DNA of 53,922 bases from the NCBI GenBank assembly GCA_964492545.1, contig CAZBKO010000002.1:1-53922 (forward strand), written 5' to 3'. The notes beneath the pieces are model-generated. The model saw only the letters and a program-made list of their open reading frames with translations. It was not told where the DNA came from and ran no database searches. Numbering within the stretch: position 1 is the first letter of the stretch; the number at the start of each line of letters is the position of its first letter. This document shows, in pieces, positions 25,598-34,694 of the stretch. Source of the DNA: RGIG1934 sp964492545 (GTDB taxonomy: Bacteria; Bacillota; Clostridia; Lachnospirales; Lachnospiraceae). Position numbers and translations under genes: made by a program.

Positions 25598-26848
25598 GTG
25601 TCATACGTAAAAATTATACCAGCAATTTACTTGAAAAATGGATATGCATTTCTTGATAAAAGCTTTGCAGGAGAGAATTTTGACCCTGTAGAGTTATGTG
25701 CAAGCTACAGTGATAACGGAGCTGATGAAATTCTTGTTATGGATATGTCTGAGAATGACGAGGAGCATGAGAAGAATATACTGATTATGAAAGAAATTGC
25801 AGATGCAGTTGATGTTCCAATGCTTATCGGCGGAAATGTTAAGAGATTAGAGGACGTCAAAAAATACATTTATGCAGGTGGAGCAATGGCTGTACTTGAC
25901 ATGAATAAACCATCTAATATAGAGATGATTAAAGAAGCATCTGACAGATTTGGGAAAGATAAAATTGCAGTTATGGCAAATGACAAGACTGCTGCCACTG
26001 CTTTATATTCAGCCAAAGAAAATGGTGCTTATATTTTAATAGCCGATGGACCACTTACAGATGTGGATATATCAAAGACAGAATTAAAAGTACTTGCCAT
26101 TGATTGTAAGATTGACAATAGTGAACTTTATGGTGTAAGTAACAAGACCCTTTCAAAGAAGGATTTTGATATTATGGCACTTAAGCTTGACTATAAAGCA
26201 AATGGAACTTCAGTTAATTTATTTGAAAGTTCTATGCAGTTCTCTGAATTTAAATTAAACAGCGATGGACATGTTCCTGTAATTGTTCAGGATTACAAGA
26301 CAGATGAAGTTCTTATGCTTGCATATATGAATGAGGAAGCATTTAATAAGACAATAGAAACAGGAAGAATGACATACTATAGCAGAAGCCGAGATGAATT
26401 GTGGGTAAAAGGTCTTACATCAGGACATTTCCAGTATGTTAAGTCACTTACTATTGACTGTGATAATGATACAATTCTTGCAAAGGTTAAGCAGATTGGT
26501 GCTGCATGCCATACCGGAAACAGAACATGTTTCTTCAATACACTTGTTAAGAAAGAGTATGATGAGACTAATCCATTGAAGGTATTTGAAGATGTATTCA
26601 ATGTTATATTAGATAGAAAAGCTAATCCTAAAGAAGGTTCATATACTAATTATTTATTCGATAAGGGAATTGATAAAATTCTAAAAAAGGTCGGAGAGGA
26701 AGCAACTGAAATAGTAATAGCTGCCAAGAATCCTGATCCAGAAGAGATTAAATACGAAATGTCAGATTTCTTATATCATGCAATGGTTCTCATGGCTGAA
26801 AAAGGTGTTTCATGGGAAGATATCACTAAGGAGCTTGCACGTAGATAA
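25598..26848 (+). CDS. hisIE: HisIE bifunctional enzyme with an N-terminal degenerate HisF/HisA-like domain
   Basis: 416 aa in three parts. Residues 1-205 resemble the HisF/HisA barrel (IIPAIYLKNG, GADEILVMDM, PMLIGGNVKRLEDV) but are short. Tyr11 stands where HisF has its catalytic Asp11 (CLDVKDG). Residues about 215-325 are HisI, phosphoribosyl-AMP cyclohydrolase, with DCDNDTILAKV and CHTGNRTCF. Residues about 330-416 are HisE, phosphoribosyl-ATP pyrophosphatase, with KKVGEEATEIVIA. The start is GTG 25598. HisI and HisE should be active; the barrel probably is not. The stop overlaps the next start (TAATG). Confidence 0.92.
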   Translation: MSYVKIIPAIYLKNGYAFLDKSFAGENFDPVELCASYSDNGADEILVMDMSENDEEHEKNILIMKEIADAVDVPMLIGGNVKRLEDVKKYIYAGGAMAVLDMNKPSNIEMIKEASDRFGKDKIAVMANDKTAATALYSAKENGAYILIADGPLTDVDISKTELKVLAIDCKIDNSELYGVSNKTLSKKDFDIMALKLDYKANGTSVNLFESSMQFSEFKLNSDGHVPVIVQDYKTDEVLMLAYMNEEAFNKTIETGRMTYYSRSRDELWVKGLTSGHFQYVKSLTIDCDNDTILAKVKQIGAACHTGNRTCFFNTLVKKEYDETNPLKVFEDVFNVILDRKANPKEGSYTNYLFDKGIDKILKKVGEEATEIVIAAKNPDPEEIKYEMSDFLYHAMVLMAEKGVSWEDITKELARR

Positions 26849-27681
26849 TGGTCGATAAATACGAATTACAGCCATGCTTTCCATTTGGTAAAACAAAGGC
26901 CCTGACCTTTAGTTTTGACGATGGTAAGACAGCAGATAGAAAATTAATTAGAATATTTGACAAATACCGCGTCAAGGGAACATTTCATTTGAACTCAGGC
27001 AAAATGCTAGAAGTGAATGATGGTCCCATGGAAGAGTATTTTGGAAGCTATCTTCCAAAGAAGGACATCAAGCCACTTTATTGCAGACATGAAGTGGCTT
27101 CTCATACAAGTACACATCCATATCTCACTAAGCTTAGTGATGATGAGGTTTTAGATGAGATATTAAGTGACAGACAAGTTCTTGAAAAATGCTCAAAGAC
27201 TTTGGTGACAGGGTTTTCATATCCTTTTGGCGACTATGATGAAAGAATTAAAAAACTTCTTGTACAATCAGGAATAAAGTATGCAAGAACAGTCAGTGAT
27301 ACAGGAAAATTCGAACTTCCAGAGGATTTACTTGAGTGGAATCCAACATGCCACTATGAAAATGCATCTGAATATGTAGATGCATTTTTAAATGATAAAT
27401 CGGGTAAACCTATGCTGTTCTATGTATGGGGACATAGCTACGAGATTGATGCCCATGAAAAATGGGGATATTTTCGAACAATACTGGATAAGCTTGGCGG
27501 TCACAATGATATTTGGTATGCTACTAATAAAGAAATTGCATCTTACATAGCAGCACTTAAGAATTTGGAAATATCCGTTGATGGCAAAACAATTTACAAT
27601 CCCAATGTACAGGACATTTGGTGTATTATGAATGGAAATGTTGTAGAAATAAGCAGTGATGAATATTTTGAAATCAAATAA
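26848..27681 (+). CDS. Polysaccharide deacetylase-family protein
   Basis: 277 aa with NodB-homology motifs: FSFDDG (motif 1), HTSTH (motif 2, metal-binding) and FSYPFGDYD (motif 3). No signal peptide or membrane segment is visible, so it is probably cytoplasmic and may act on a soluble sugar or other amide. TAATG overlap with hisIE puts it in the his transcript. Its link to histidine synthesis is unclear. Confidence 0.87.
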   Translation: MVDKYELQPCFPFGKTKALTFSFDDGKTADRKLIRIFDKYRVKGTFHLNSGKMLEVNDGPMEEYFGSYLPKKDIKPLYCRHEVASHTSTHPYLTKLSDDEVLDEILSDRQVLEKCSKTLVTGFSYPFGDYDERIKKLLVQSGIKYARTVSDTGKFELPEDLLEWNPTCHYENASEYVDAFLNDKSGKPMLFYVWGHSYEIDAHEKWGYFRTILDKLGGHNDIWYATNKEIASYIAALKNLEISVDGKTIYNPNVQDIWCIMNGNVVEISSDEYFEIK

Positions 27682-27694
27682 GGAGATTTAGCGT

Positions 27695-28483
27695 ATGGAT
27701 GAATTGTATAGTCAGGCAAAGGAATTAATCAAGGATAAGAATTATAAGGAAGCTATAGATGTTCTAAAAAAGCTTATCACTGAGGCTGAGTCTCAATACA
27801 AAGGTTTAGAAGGTAAAGTATTTAGTTTTAACCATATCCTTGAGACATATTACTATGCATATTTTAAAAAAGACGTTAGCAAAATCGAATATACAGATTA
27901 CAATATAAATGCATTTTATAGAATGCTTGGATTTGCGCAGATGCATATGGATAAGCACATAGATGCAATCACATCATATGACAAGGCCCTTAAATGGAAT
28001 CCTGTTGACCTTGATACATATTTACAGCTTGCTGAATTATACAAGAAAGTTGAAAATCTTGAAGGCGAGAAAAGGGTAACTCTTGAATCTTACAATTATT
28101 GCTGCACAAGATCAACAATGGCAAGATTTTATAGAAATATGGGATTTTATTATTTGCAGAAATATATGCCTGACGTTGCCGGTGCATTATATGTGTACAG
28201 CAACATATATTATGAAACAGAATATGCTCATAATGAGCTTGATTTTATTGCAAAGGCAACCCAAAAGGAAATACCTGATTATGATATCGGTTCGTTACAG
28301 AAAATATTAAGTGATAATGATATACCAATAGGTCCTAATTCAGACACCATCGGTATAACCTATAGAGTTGGGCAGCTGGAATTAGAAGCAGGCAACAAAG
28401 ATGCAGCCAGAGACTGCTTCATGATGGTATACGATTTGACACAGGATGAAGAGGTAAAACAGATATTAGAAACACAGCTATAG
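27695..28483 (+). CDS. Tetratricopeptide-repeat protein
   Basis: 262 aa, mostly helical, with TPR-like stretches (for example FYRMLGFAQMHMDKHIDAITSYDKALKWNP). No signal peptide or enzyme motif. Probably a scaffold. SD AAGGAG precedes the ATG. It is the last gene before a terminator-like hairpin. Confidence 0.75.
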   Translation: MDELYSQAKELIKDKNYKEAIDVLKKLITEAESQYKGLEGKVFSFNHILETYYYAYFKKDVSKIEYTDYNINAFYRMLGFAQMHMDKHIDAITSYDKALKWNPVDLDTYLQLAELYKKVENLEGEKRVTLESYNYCCTRSTMARFYRNMGFYYLQKYMPDVAGALYVYSNIYYETEYAHNELDFIAKATQKEIPDYDIGSLQKILSDNDIPIGPNSDTIGITYRVGQLELEAGNKDAARDCFMMVYDLTQDEEVKQILETQL

Positions 28484-28488
28484 ACATT

Positions 28489-28521
28489 AAAAAAATTTCA
28501 GTAAAATGAAATTTTTTTTTT
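28489..28521 (+). terminator. Terminator after the TPR gene
   Basis: Arms AAAAAAATTTCA (28489-28500) and TGAAATTTTTTT (28507 on), 6-nt loop, ending in a run of ten T. The stem is AT-rich, so it may be inefficient. Confidence 0.6.
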
Positions 28522-28585
28522 GCAATATTTTCGATATCTGAATTGTGTTATTAGTATCCGGATGAAAAATGAAAGGAGATAAATC

Positions 28586-29059
28586 ATGGATGATAAGGAA
28601 GCAAGAGAATTAATAGATACATATACTGATATGATTCTCAAAATATCATTTCACATAGTTGAAAATCAGGCAGATGCTGAAGATGTATGTCAGGAAGTGT
28701 TTAGTAAACTGCTTTTCACTAACAAGAAGTTTAATGATGAAGAACATAGAAAGGCGTGGATAATCAGAGTCACAGTCAATATAAGCAAGAATATAAAGAC
28801 TTCAAACTGGTCAAAGAAAAGAGCAGAGCTTATCAATGACATTGCCGTATATGATGAGCATCATTACGGAGTCATTGAAGAGGTTATGAAATTGCCAGAC
28901 AAATATAAGACACCCATATATTTATACTATTACGAAGGCTATAGTGTAAAGGAAATCAGCACAATACTAGAGTGCAGGGAAAACACTATTTTATCTTATC
29001 TTAGAAGAGGTAGAAAGAAACTTGAAGCTAGAATGATTGGAGGTTTTGAATATGAATAA
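28586..29059 (+). CDS. ECF-type RNA polymerase sigma factor
   Basis: 157 aa. Region 2 (ENQADAEDVCQEVFSKLL, then RKAWIIRVTVN) and region 4 with a helix-turn-helix (LPDKYKTPIYLYYYEGYSVKEISTILECRENTILSYLRRGRKKLE) are separated by a short linker, the ECF layout. SD AAAGGAG precedes the ATG. It overlaps the next gene by 8 bases, the usual arrangement with a cognate anti-sigma factor. Stimulus and regulon unknown. Confidence 0.92.
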   Translation: MDDKEARELIDTYTDMILKISFHIVENQADAEDVCQEVFSKLLFTNKKFNDEEHRKAWIIRVTVNISKNIKTSNWSKKRAELINDIAVYDEHHYGVIEEVMKLPDKYKTPIYLYYYEGYSVKEISTILECRENTILSYLRRGRKKLEARMIGGFEYE

Positions 29060-30071
29060 AAATGATTATATTAATGAGCTAAATAACATCTATGGAAGTG
29101 AGCAGTATAAAAACAGACTGTTTAGCAGCTATATTGAAACAAAAAAAGGTGGAAGGACTATTATGAAAAGAAAACCTAATTCAAGTAAAATAGCTGTTTT
29201 AATGGGAGCAATTATTATTATGTGTACTATTCTTGGTACAATTGTAGTTCTAAAAAATGGAAAAAGTGAAAATAACAGTAATGACACAGCGAAATCTGAC
29301 AATAGTATTGTTCCAATTGAAAGTAGTTTGCTTCCCATTGAGTGTACAGTTTCAAGAGATAATAGTAAATGTATTCTTAACATTACTATAACAAACAAAG
29401 CAAATCGAGATGTGTCTGTTAATCCCGAATTTGAGGTGTCAAAAATAGTAGATGGTAAGGAAATTAATTCAACTATTGATTATAGTAAGGTAGAATATGA
29501 TTCTGCTACAGAACAAATGTTTTTAATAAAGGCAGGGGGAAAATATCATATAGCACTGGATTTGTATGATGCATGTGCAAACGAATTTAACAGTATTATT
29601 AATTATAATGGCAACTATAAAATCACATTTCTATATGTTGGAAGTATAGTAATGTCATCATTTTCTGAAACACATAATGATTTTTGCATAGGTGATGAAG
29701 ACATAAATGATAACACAGCACCTCTTAAGCTTGTTAGTTCGAAAATATCAAAAGATTATAGTCTGACAGGCACCTATAAAAATATATCAAATTCTGATAT
29801 TGGTACAGGTGAAGATTTTGTACTTTATTACAGTCCCTGGGAAGCCAATGGTCCATATGCAGCTGTTGATATGAAGAGTGATGCTGCCTGGAACGAAATA
29901 TATAATCATATTTTATCCGGAACAGATTATATTCTTAATTTGAATATAAATACAATTTATGATACTTCAAAATTGCAATCAGGTTACTACATTATTGTCA
30001 AAGAATTTGAATGTGGTGATGAAACGAAGTATATGGTTATGGGTGAATTTGAAATCAAGGACAAAAATTAA
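29052..30071 (+). CDS. Probable membrane anti-sigma factor
   Basis: 339 aa. A short basic cytoplasmic segment (1-45), one membrane helix (about 46-67), then an extracytoplasmic region of about 270 aa rich in Ser, Asn and Thr, with no family I recognise. The start is ATG 29052 behind GGAGG, overlapping the sigma gene end. Anti-sigma function is inferred from position and topology only. There is no zf-HC2 motif in the cytoplasmic part. Confidence 0.7.
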   Translation: MNKNDYINELNNIYGSEQYKNRLFSSYIETKKGGRTIMKRKPNSSKIAVLMGAIIIMCTILGTIVVLKNGKSENNSNDTAKSDNSIVPIESSLLPIECTVSRDNSKCILNITITNKANRDVSVNPEFEVSKIVDGKEINSTIDYSKVEYDSATEQMFLIKAGGKYHIALDLYDACANEFNSIINYNGNYKITFLYVGSIVMSSFSETHNDFCIGDEDINDNTAPLKLVSSKISKDYSLTGTYKNISNSDIGTGEDFVLYYSPWEANGPYAAVDMKSDAAWNEIYNHILSGTDYILNLNINTIYDTSKLQSGYYIIVKEFECGDETKYMVMGEFEIKDKN

Positions 30072-30099
30072 ATGTAAAAAATCAATTAATTAATATCAC

Positions 30100-30128
30100 T
30101 TGCCAAGTATCTTATTTATTACTATAAT
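30100..30128 (+). promoter_or_regulatory. Promoter of the radical SAM/RNase G operon, overlapped by an inverted repeat
   Basis: TTGCCA (30100-30105), 17-nt spacer, TATAAT (30123-30128). A perfect 9-bp inverted repeat, TATCTTATT (30108-30116) and AATAAGATA (30126-30134), covers the spacer and -10, so it could be an operator. Confidence 0.65.
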
Positions 30129-30179
30129 AAGATAGGATAAATTCCATTAGGCTTATAGCGGAAAGGTAAGGAAAAGATA

Positions 30180-32045
30180 TTGAGAAAATTGGCTTTATCA
30201 GACGAAATACTATTAAGTATAGAGAAACCTGCCAGATATATCGGCAACGAGGTTAATATGGTAAGAAAAGATCTGGATACCGTGGATGTACGTTTTGCAA
30301 TGTGCTTCCCAGACGTGTATGAGATAGGAATGTCTCATCTAGGTATCCAGATTCTTTATGATATGTTCAATAAGATGGACGGAGTGTACTGCGAAAGAGT
30401 ATATTCTCCATGGACTGATCTTGATGCAATAATGAGAGAAAAGAATATCCCATTATTTGCAATTGAATCTCAGGATCCGGTGAAGGATTTTGACTTTTTA
30501 GGAATAACACTTCAGTACGAAATGTGTTACACAAATATATTACAGGTATTAGATTTAAGTAATATTCCACTAATGGCAGCAGACAGAACTAATGATGATC
30601 CCATAGTAATAGGTGGTGGTCCATGTTCATATAATCCTGAACCATTGGCAGATTTCTTTGATATTTTCTATATTGGCGAAGGTGAGACAGTATATGAAAA
30701 GTTAATTAACAGCTACAGAGAATGGAAGAAGAATGGGGGAACAAGACAGCAGTTTCTTGAAATGGCAGCAGACATTGAAGGATTGTATGTACCAGGCTTC
30801 TATGATGTGGAATACAAGGAAGATGGCACTATTAAGTCATTTACACCTAACAACTCCCATGCTAAGGAAAAGATTGTAAAACAGCTTGTTATGGATATGA
30901 GCGATACTTATTATCCTGAAAAGCCACTTGTACCATTTATTAAGGCAACACAGGACAGAGTTGTTCTTGAAATACAGCGAGGCTGCATTAGAGGCTGCAG
31001 ATTCTGCCAGGCCGGAATGGTATATAGACCGGTTAGAGAGAGAAGTCTTGATTTTCTTAAAGACATGGCATATAAGATGCTTAAGAATACAGGTCATGAA
31101 GAAATTTCACTAAGTTCATTAAGCTCCAGTGACTATTCGGATTTAGAAGGACTTGTTAATTTCTTAATTGATGAATTTAAAGGCAACGGAGTAAATATTT
31201 CACTTCCTTCCCTTAGAATTGATGCATTTTCACTTGATGTAATGAGTAAAGTACAGGATGTTCGTAAGAGCAGTCTTACATTTGCACCTGAAGCAGGCTC
31301 ACAGAGACTTAGAGATGTTATCAACAAAGGTCTTACAGAAGAGGTAATTCTTAAGGGTGCTAAGATGGCATTCGACGGCGGATGGAACAGAGTTAAGCTT
31401 TACTTTATGCTTGGACTTCCAACAGAGACTGTTGAAGATATGCAGGGAATCGCAGAGCTTTCAGAGAAAATTGCAGAATTATATTATGAAATACCAAAGG
31501 ATCAGCGAAATGGAAAGGTTCAGATTGTAGCAAGTACATCATTCTTTGTACCAAAGCCATTTACACCATTTCAGTGGGCACCTATGTGTTCTAAGGACGA
31601 TTTCCTTGGCAAGGCCAAAATTGTTAATGCAAGAATGAAGGAAATGCTCAATAAGAAGAGTATCAAGTACAACTGGCATGAAGCTGATGTGTCAGTTCTT
31701 GAAGGACTTTTGGCAAGAGGTGACAGACGAGTTTCTAAGACAGTACTTCGTGCATATGAGCTTGGATGTCTGTATGATGCATGGAGTGAAACCTTTGATA
31801 ATGGTAAATGGAATCGTGCCATTAATGAGACTAATATAGATATGGATTTCTATATCACAAGAGAACGTGATGTTGATGAAATTCTTCCTTGGGATTTTAT
31901 CGATACAGGCGTTTCTAAGGAATTCCTTAAACGTGAATGGAACAACGCAAGAAATGAAAATGTTACGCCTAACTGCCGTATGAAATGTTCTGGCTGTGGT
32001 GTCATGAAATTTGGAGGAGGTGTCTGCTTTGAAGATAAGAATTAA
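30180..32045 (+). CDS. B12-binding-domain radical SAM protein, TIGR03960 type
   Basis: 621 aa. An N-terminal B12-binding-like domain is followed by the radical SAM motif RGCIRGCRFCQ (CxxxCxxC). A Cys-rich end (CRMKCSGCGVMKFGGG) is typical of this family. The start is TTG 30180, 7 nt after AAGGA. It overlaps its usual partner gene at the 3' end. Function unknown; conserved pairing upstream of RNase G and L21 suggests a role in RNA or ribosome modification, which is inference. Confidence 0.9.
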   Translation: MRKLALSDEILLSIEKPARYIGNEVNMVRKDLDTVDVRFAMCFPDVYEIGMSHLGIQILYDMFNKMDGVYCERVYSPWTDLDAIMREKNIPLFAIESQDPVKDFDFLGITLQYEMCYTNILQVLDLSNIPLMAADRTNDDPIVIGGGPCSYNPEPLADFFDIFYIGEGETVYEKLINSYREWKKNGGTRQQFLEMAADIEGLYVPGFYDVEYKEDGTIKSFTPNNSHAKEKIVKQLVMDMSDTYYPEKPLVPFIKATQDRVVLEIQRGCIRGCRFCQAGMVYRPVRERSLDFLKDMAYKMLKNTGHEEISLSSLSSSDYSDLEGLVNFLIDEFKGNGVNISLPSLRIDAFSLDVMSKVQDVRKSSLTFAPEAGSQRLRDVINKGLTEEVILKGAKMAFDGGWNRVKLYFMLGLPTETVEDMQGIAELSEKIAELYYEIPKDQRNGKVQIVASTSFFVPKPFTPFQWAPMCSKDDFLGKAKIVNARMKEMLNKKSIKYNWHEADVSVLEGLLARGDRRVSKTVLRAYELGCLYDAWSETFDNGKWNRAINETNIDMDFYITRERDVDEILPWDFIDTGVSKEFLKREWNNARNENVTPNCRMKCSGCGVMKFGGGVCFEDKN

Positions 32046-32769
32046 ATTTGCTAAAAGAGGAACAATGAAGTTCATAGGACATCTCGATGTTATGAGATAT
32101 TTCCAGAAGGTTATGAGACGCGCTGAAGTTGATATTGCTTACACTGAAGGCTACAGTCCTCATCAGATAATGTCATTTGCTGCGCCACTTGGTGTTGGTC
32201 TTACAAGCGAAGGAGAATATCTTGATATTGAAGTTCATACAACTAAGTCAAGCTATGAAATGATCGAAATGATTAATGGCGTTATGGTTGAAGGCATGCA
32301 GGTGTTAAGCTACGTGGAACTTGATGAAAATGCAGCTAATGCGATGTCATCAGTGGCAGCAGCTGATTATCTTGTAAAATACAGAGAGGGCTATAAGCCT
32401 CAAGAGTTCACAGATGATACTGCACTTAATACAGCATTTAAAGAATTTCTTAATCAGGATTCAATAAACATTATTAAGACTACTAAAAAAAGTGAAAAAG
32501 AAGTAGATATCCGACCTATGATATATGAGGCATATGAAACTGAGGGAGCATTCTTTATGAAGTTAGCTACCGGTAGCGCAAGAAATCTTAAGCCGGAGCT
32601 TGTTATGCAGGCATTTCACAATGCAAATAATATTGAGCTTGGTAAGTTTGATGTTGAAGTGTGTAGATTAGAAACTTACGGAACAACTCTTAAGGAAGAA
32701 ACAGAAAATATCGATGATATAGTAAAAGCCCTAAAACCACTTGAATCATTTGGTAAGGAGATATGCTAA
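32029..32769 (+). CDS. TIGR03936-type radical SAM-associated protein (DUF2344)
   Basis: 246 aa. Begins KIRIKFAKRGTMKFIGHLDVMRYF and continues GYSPHQIMSFAAPLGVG, the conserved N-terminal block of this family, which is sometimes fused to TIGR03960. The start is TTG 32029, 8 nt after GGAGGAGG, inside the upstream gene. Upstream in-frame TTG 32011 is too close to that SD. Abuts the RNase G start. Confidence 0.88.
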   Translation: MKIRIKFAKRGTMKFIGHLDVMRYFQKVMRRAEVDIAYTEGYSPHQIMSFAAPLGVGLTSEGEYLDIEVHTTKSSYEMIEMINGVMVEGMQVLSYVELDENAANAMSSVAAADYLVKYREGYKPQEFTDDTALNTAFKEFLNQDSINIIKTTKKSEKEVDIRPMIYEAYETEGAFFMKLATGSARNLKPELVMQAFHNANNIELGKFDVEVCRLETYGTTLKEETENIDDIVKALKPLESFGKEIC

Positions 32770-33933
32770 GTGTCGAATAAATATATAATAACCAAAGTAG
32801 ATAATTATATTTTCTACGGAATGCACAACGGAAAATCATTTTATGAAGTAAATGTATGCAGTGCTGAAAATCAAAGCAGGCTAGGCAATATTTATATTGG
32901 AAAAGTTAGAGATGTTGTTCCAAGTATTAATGCGGCTTTTGTTGAATACAGCGAAGGATGCATAGGATATTATTCCATGGAAAGCAATAAGAATCATTTA
33001 TTTCTTAATAGAAAGAATTCAAATAAGATTGCCCAGGGTGATGAAATAATTGTTCAGATTGCAAAGGATGCAATCAAGACAAAGGACCCGGTTCTTTCTT
33101 CAGAAATCAATTTAAGCGGTAAATATGCTGCAATAACGGTTGGCAAAAATGGCATTGGTATTTCAAGTAAAATTAATGATTTAGAGGTTCGTGATAATCT
33201 AAAGAACTCACTCAAACCATATTCCAGCGACAGCTACGGTATAATTGTTCGAACCAATGCAGCAAGTGCTAATATTTCTGAAGTCTGTGACGAACTTAGC
33301 GACCTCGTTACCAAATGGGAAGAAATGTATCAAAAAGCTCAAACCAGAACAATTTTTACTAAACTATTTGCTAAGAAAGCTGAATATGCTGAACGTATAA
33401 ATGGTATTTATAATGGTGAGATTGAAGAACTGGTAACTGATGACGTAGAGATATTTAATGAAGTGTCAGAAATGTTTAGCAGTTGTCGATTGTATGATGA
33501 TAAATTACTTCCACTCAATAAGCTTTATAATGTAAGTGGAACCATAAATGAATTGACATCTAAGAAGGTTTGGCTTAAGTGCGGGGGATATCTTATAATC
33601 GAACCAACAGAAGCAATGACAGTTATCGATGTTAATACAGGTAAATTTTCAAAGGGAAAAAATATAGCCTCAACTATATTGAAGGTTAATATAGAAGCTG
33701 CCGAGGAAATTGCAAGGCAAATACGTCTTCGAAATATATCTGGTATTATAATAATTGATTTTATTAATATGGATAAGGATGAAGATATTAAACAGGTTAT
33801 TGATAGATTTGATAGTATAGTTTCCAGGGATCCAATTAAGACAACGGTGGTTGATATGACTAAGTTAAATCTGCTTGAAGTGACCAGAAGAAAGACAAAA
33901 CCGCCACTTCATGAAATCATAAAAAACATTTGA
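32770..33933 (+). CDS. rng: Ribonuclease E/G family protein
   Basis: 387 aa endoribonuclease acting on 5'-monophosphorylated RNA such as rRNA precursors. The N-terminal S1-like region (about 35-110) is followed by the catalytic block with TVIDVNTGKFSKGKN and IIIIDFINMDKDED, which hold the metal-binding acidic residues. It is shorter than E. coli RNase G (489 aa) and lacks a clear C-terminal zinc-link CPxCxG. The start is GTG 32770, directly after the previous stop, with SD AAGGAG. Confidence 0.9.
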   Translation: MSNKYIITKVDNYIFYGMHNGKSFYEVNVCSAENQSRLGNIYIGKVRDVVPSINAAFVEYSEGCIGYYSMESNKNHLFLNRKNSNKIAQGDEIIVQIAKDAIKTKDPVLSSEINLSGKYAAITVGKNGIGISSKINDLEVRDNLKNSLKPYSSDSYGIIVRTNAASANISEVCDELSDLVTKWEEMYQKAQTRTIFTKLFAKKAEYAERINGIYNGEIEELVTDDVEIFNEVSEMFSSCRLYDDKLLPLNKLYNVSGTINELTSKKVWLKCGGYLIIEPTEAMTVIDVNTGKFSKGKNIASTILKVNIEAAEEIARQIRLRNISGIIIIDFINMDKDEDIKQVIDRFDSIVSRDPIKTTVVDMTKLNLLEVTRRKTKPPLHEIIKNI

Positions 33934-33958
33934 CAACCCAGGTAAATTATGTTATTCT
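33930..33958 (+). promoter_or_regulatory. Promoter of rplU-prp-rpmA
   Basis: TTGACA (33930-33935), 17-nt spacer, TATTCT (33953-33958). The -35 overlaps the RNase G stop codon. Confidence 0.75.
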
Positions 33959-33962
33959 CTAT

Positions 33963-34043
33963 TAGTGTGCCGCACAGTGAGGTCATAAGTCTTATATTTA
34001 TAAGCACCGAAGCTGGCGAGTAATGAGATATAGGAGGTGCCAT
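33963..34043 (+). ncRNA. Candidate ribosomal protein L21 leader RNA
   Basis: An 80-nt leader with several short stems: GTGCCGCAC, and CTTAT/ATAAG bracketed by GGT (33981-33983) and ACC (34006-34008). The segment GCACC (34004-34008) can also pair with GGTGC (34036-34040), which overlaps the SD GGAGG of rplU. Firmicutes L21 operons carry a known autoregulatory leader in this place. The family match is by position and general shape, not by a covariance search. Confidence 0.55.
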
Positions 34044-34352
34044 ATGTACGCAATTATAGCAACAGGTGGTAAACAGTACAAGGTTTCTGAAGGCGATATA
34101 ATCAAAGTTGAAAAGCTTGGAGCAGCAGCTGGAGAAACAGTTACATTTGACCAGGTTCTTCTCGTTAATAACGGTGAAGTTGTTGTTGGAGATCCTACAG
34201 TTGCAAACGCTAACGTTTCAGCTACAGTCGTTAAAGAAGGTAGAGGCAAGAAGGTTATCGTTTACAAGTATAAGAGAAAAACAGGATACCACAAAAAGAA
34301 TGGTCATAGACAGGCTTATACTGAAGTTAAGATTGACAAGATCAACGCTTAA
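34044..34352 (+). CDS. rplU: 50S ribosomal protein L21
   Basis: 102 aa. MYAIIATGGKQYKVSEGD and the basic C-terminal block KRKTGYHKKNGHRQ are diagnostic. SD TAGGAGG precedes ATG 34044. First gene of the L21, Prp, L27 operon. Confidence 0.98.
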   Translation: MYAIIATGGKQYKVSEGDIIKVEKLGAAAGETVTFDQVLLVNNGEVVVGDPTVANANVSATVVKEGRGKKVIVYKYKRKTGYHKKNGHRQAYTEVKIDKINA

Positions 34353-34362
34353 TTAATGCTTT

Positions 34363-34692
34363 ATGATTAAGGTAACGTTTTATACAGATTCATCTCATAA
34401 TTACACAGGTTTCAGTCTCAAGGGTCATGCTGGTTTTGCAGAAGCTGGTAAAGATATTATATGTGCAGCTGTTTCAGCCTTAACATTTAATACAATTAAC
34501 TCAGTTGAAGAACTTACAGAAGATCATTTCGAACTTGAAATGGATGAGAAGAAAGGTCTTATTGATTTTTCTATCACAGATGTAATAAGCAGTGAATCGA
34601 AAGTTTTATTGAATTCCCTTGTCATTGGACTTGAAGGAATTAAAGAAGAAGATAATGAGCAATATATACAAATAGTTTTCAAGGAGGTGTAA
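34363..34692 (+). CDS. prp: Ribosomal-processing cysteine protease Prp
   Basis: 109 aa. Catalytic His22 in GHAGF and Cys34 in DIICAAVSAL are both present. Prp removes the N-terminal extension of L27, which is essential for ribosome function in Firmicutes that have it. The adjacent rpmA encodes such an extension. Start ATG 34363 has only a weak SD, 10 nt after rplU. Confidence 0.95.
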   Translation: MIKVTFYTDSSHNYTGFSLKGHAGFAEAGKDIICAAVSALTFNTINSVEELTEDHFELEMDEKKGLIDFSITDVISSESKVLLNSLVIGLEGIKEEDNEQYIQIVFKEV

Positions 34693-34694
34693 CT

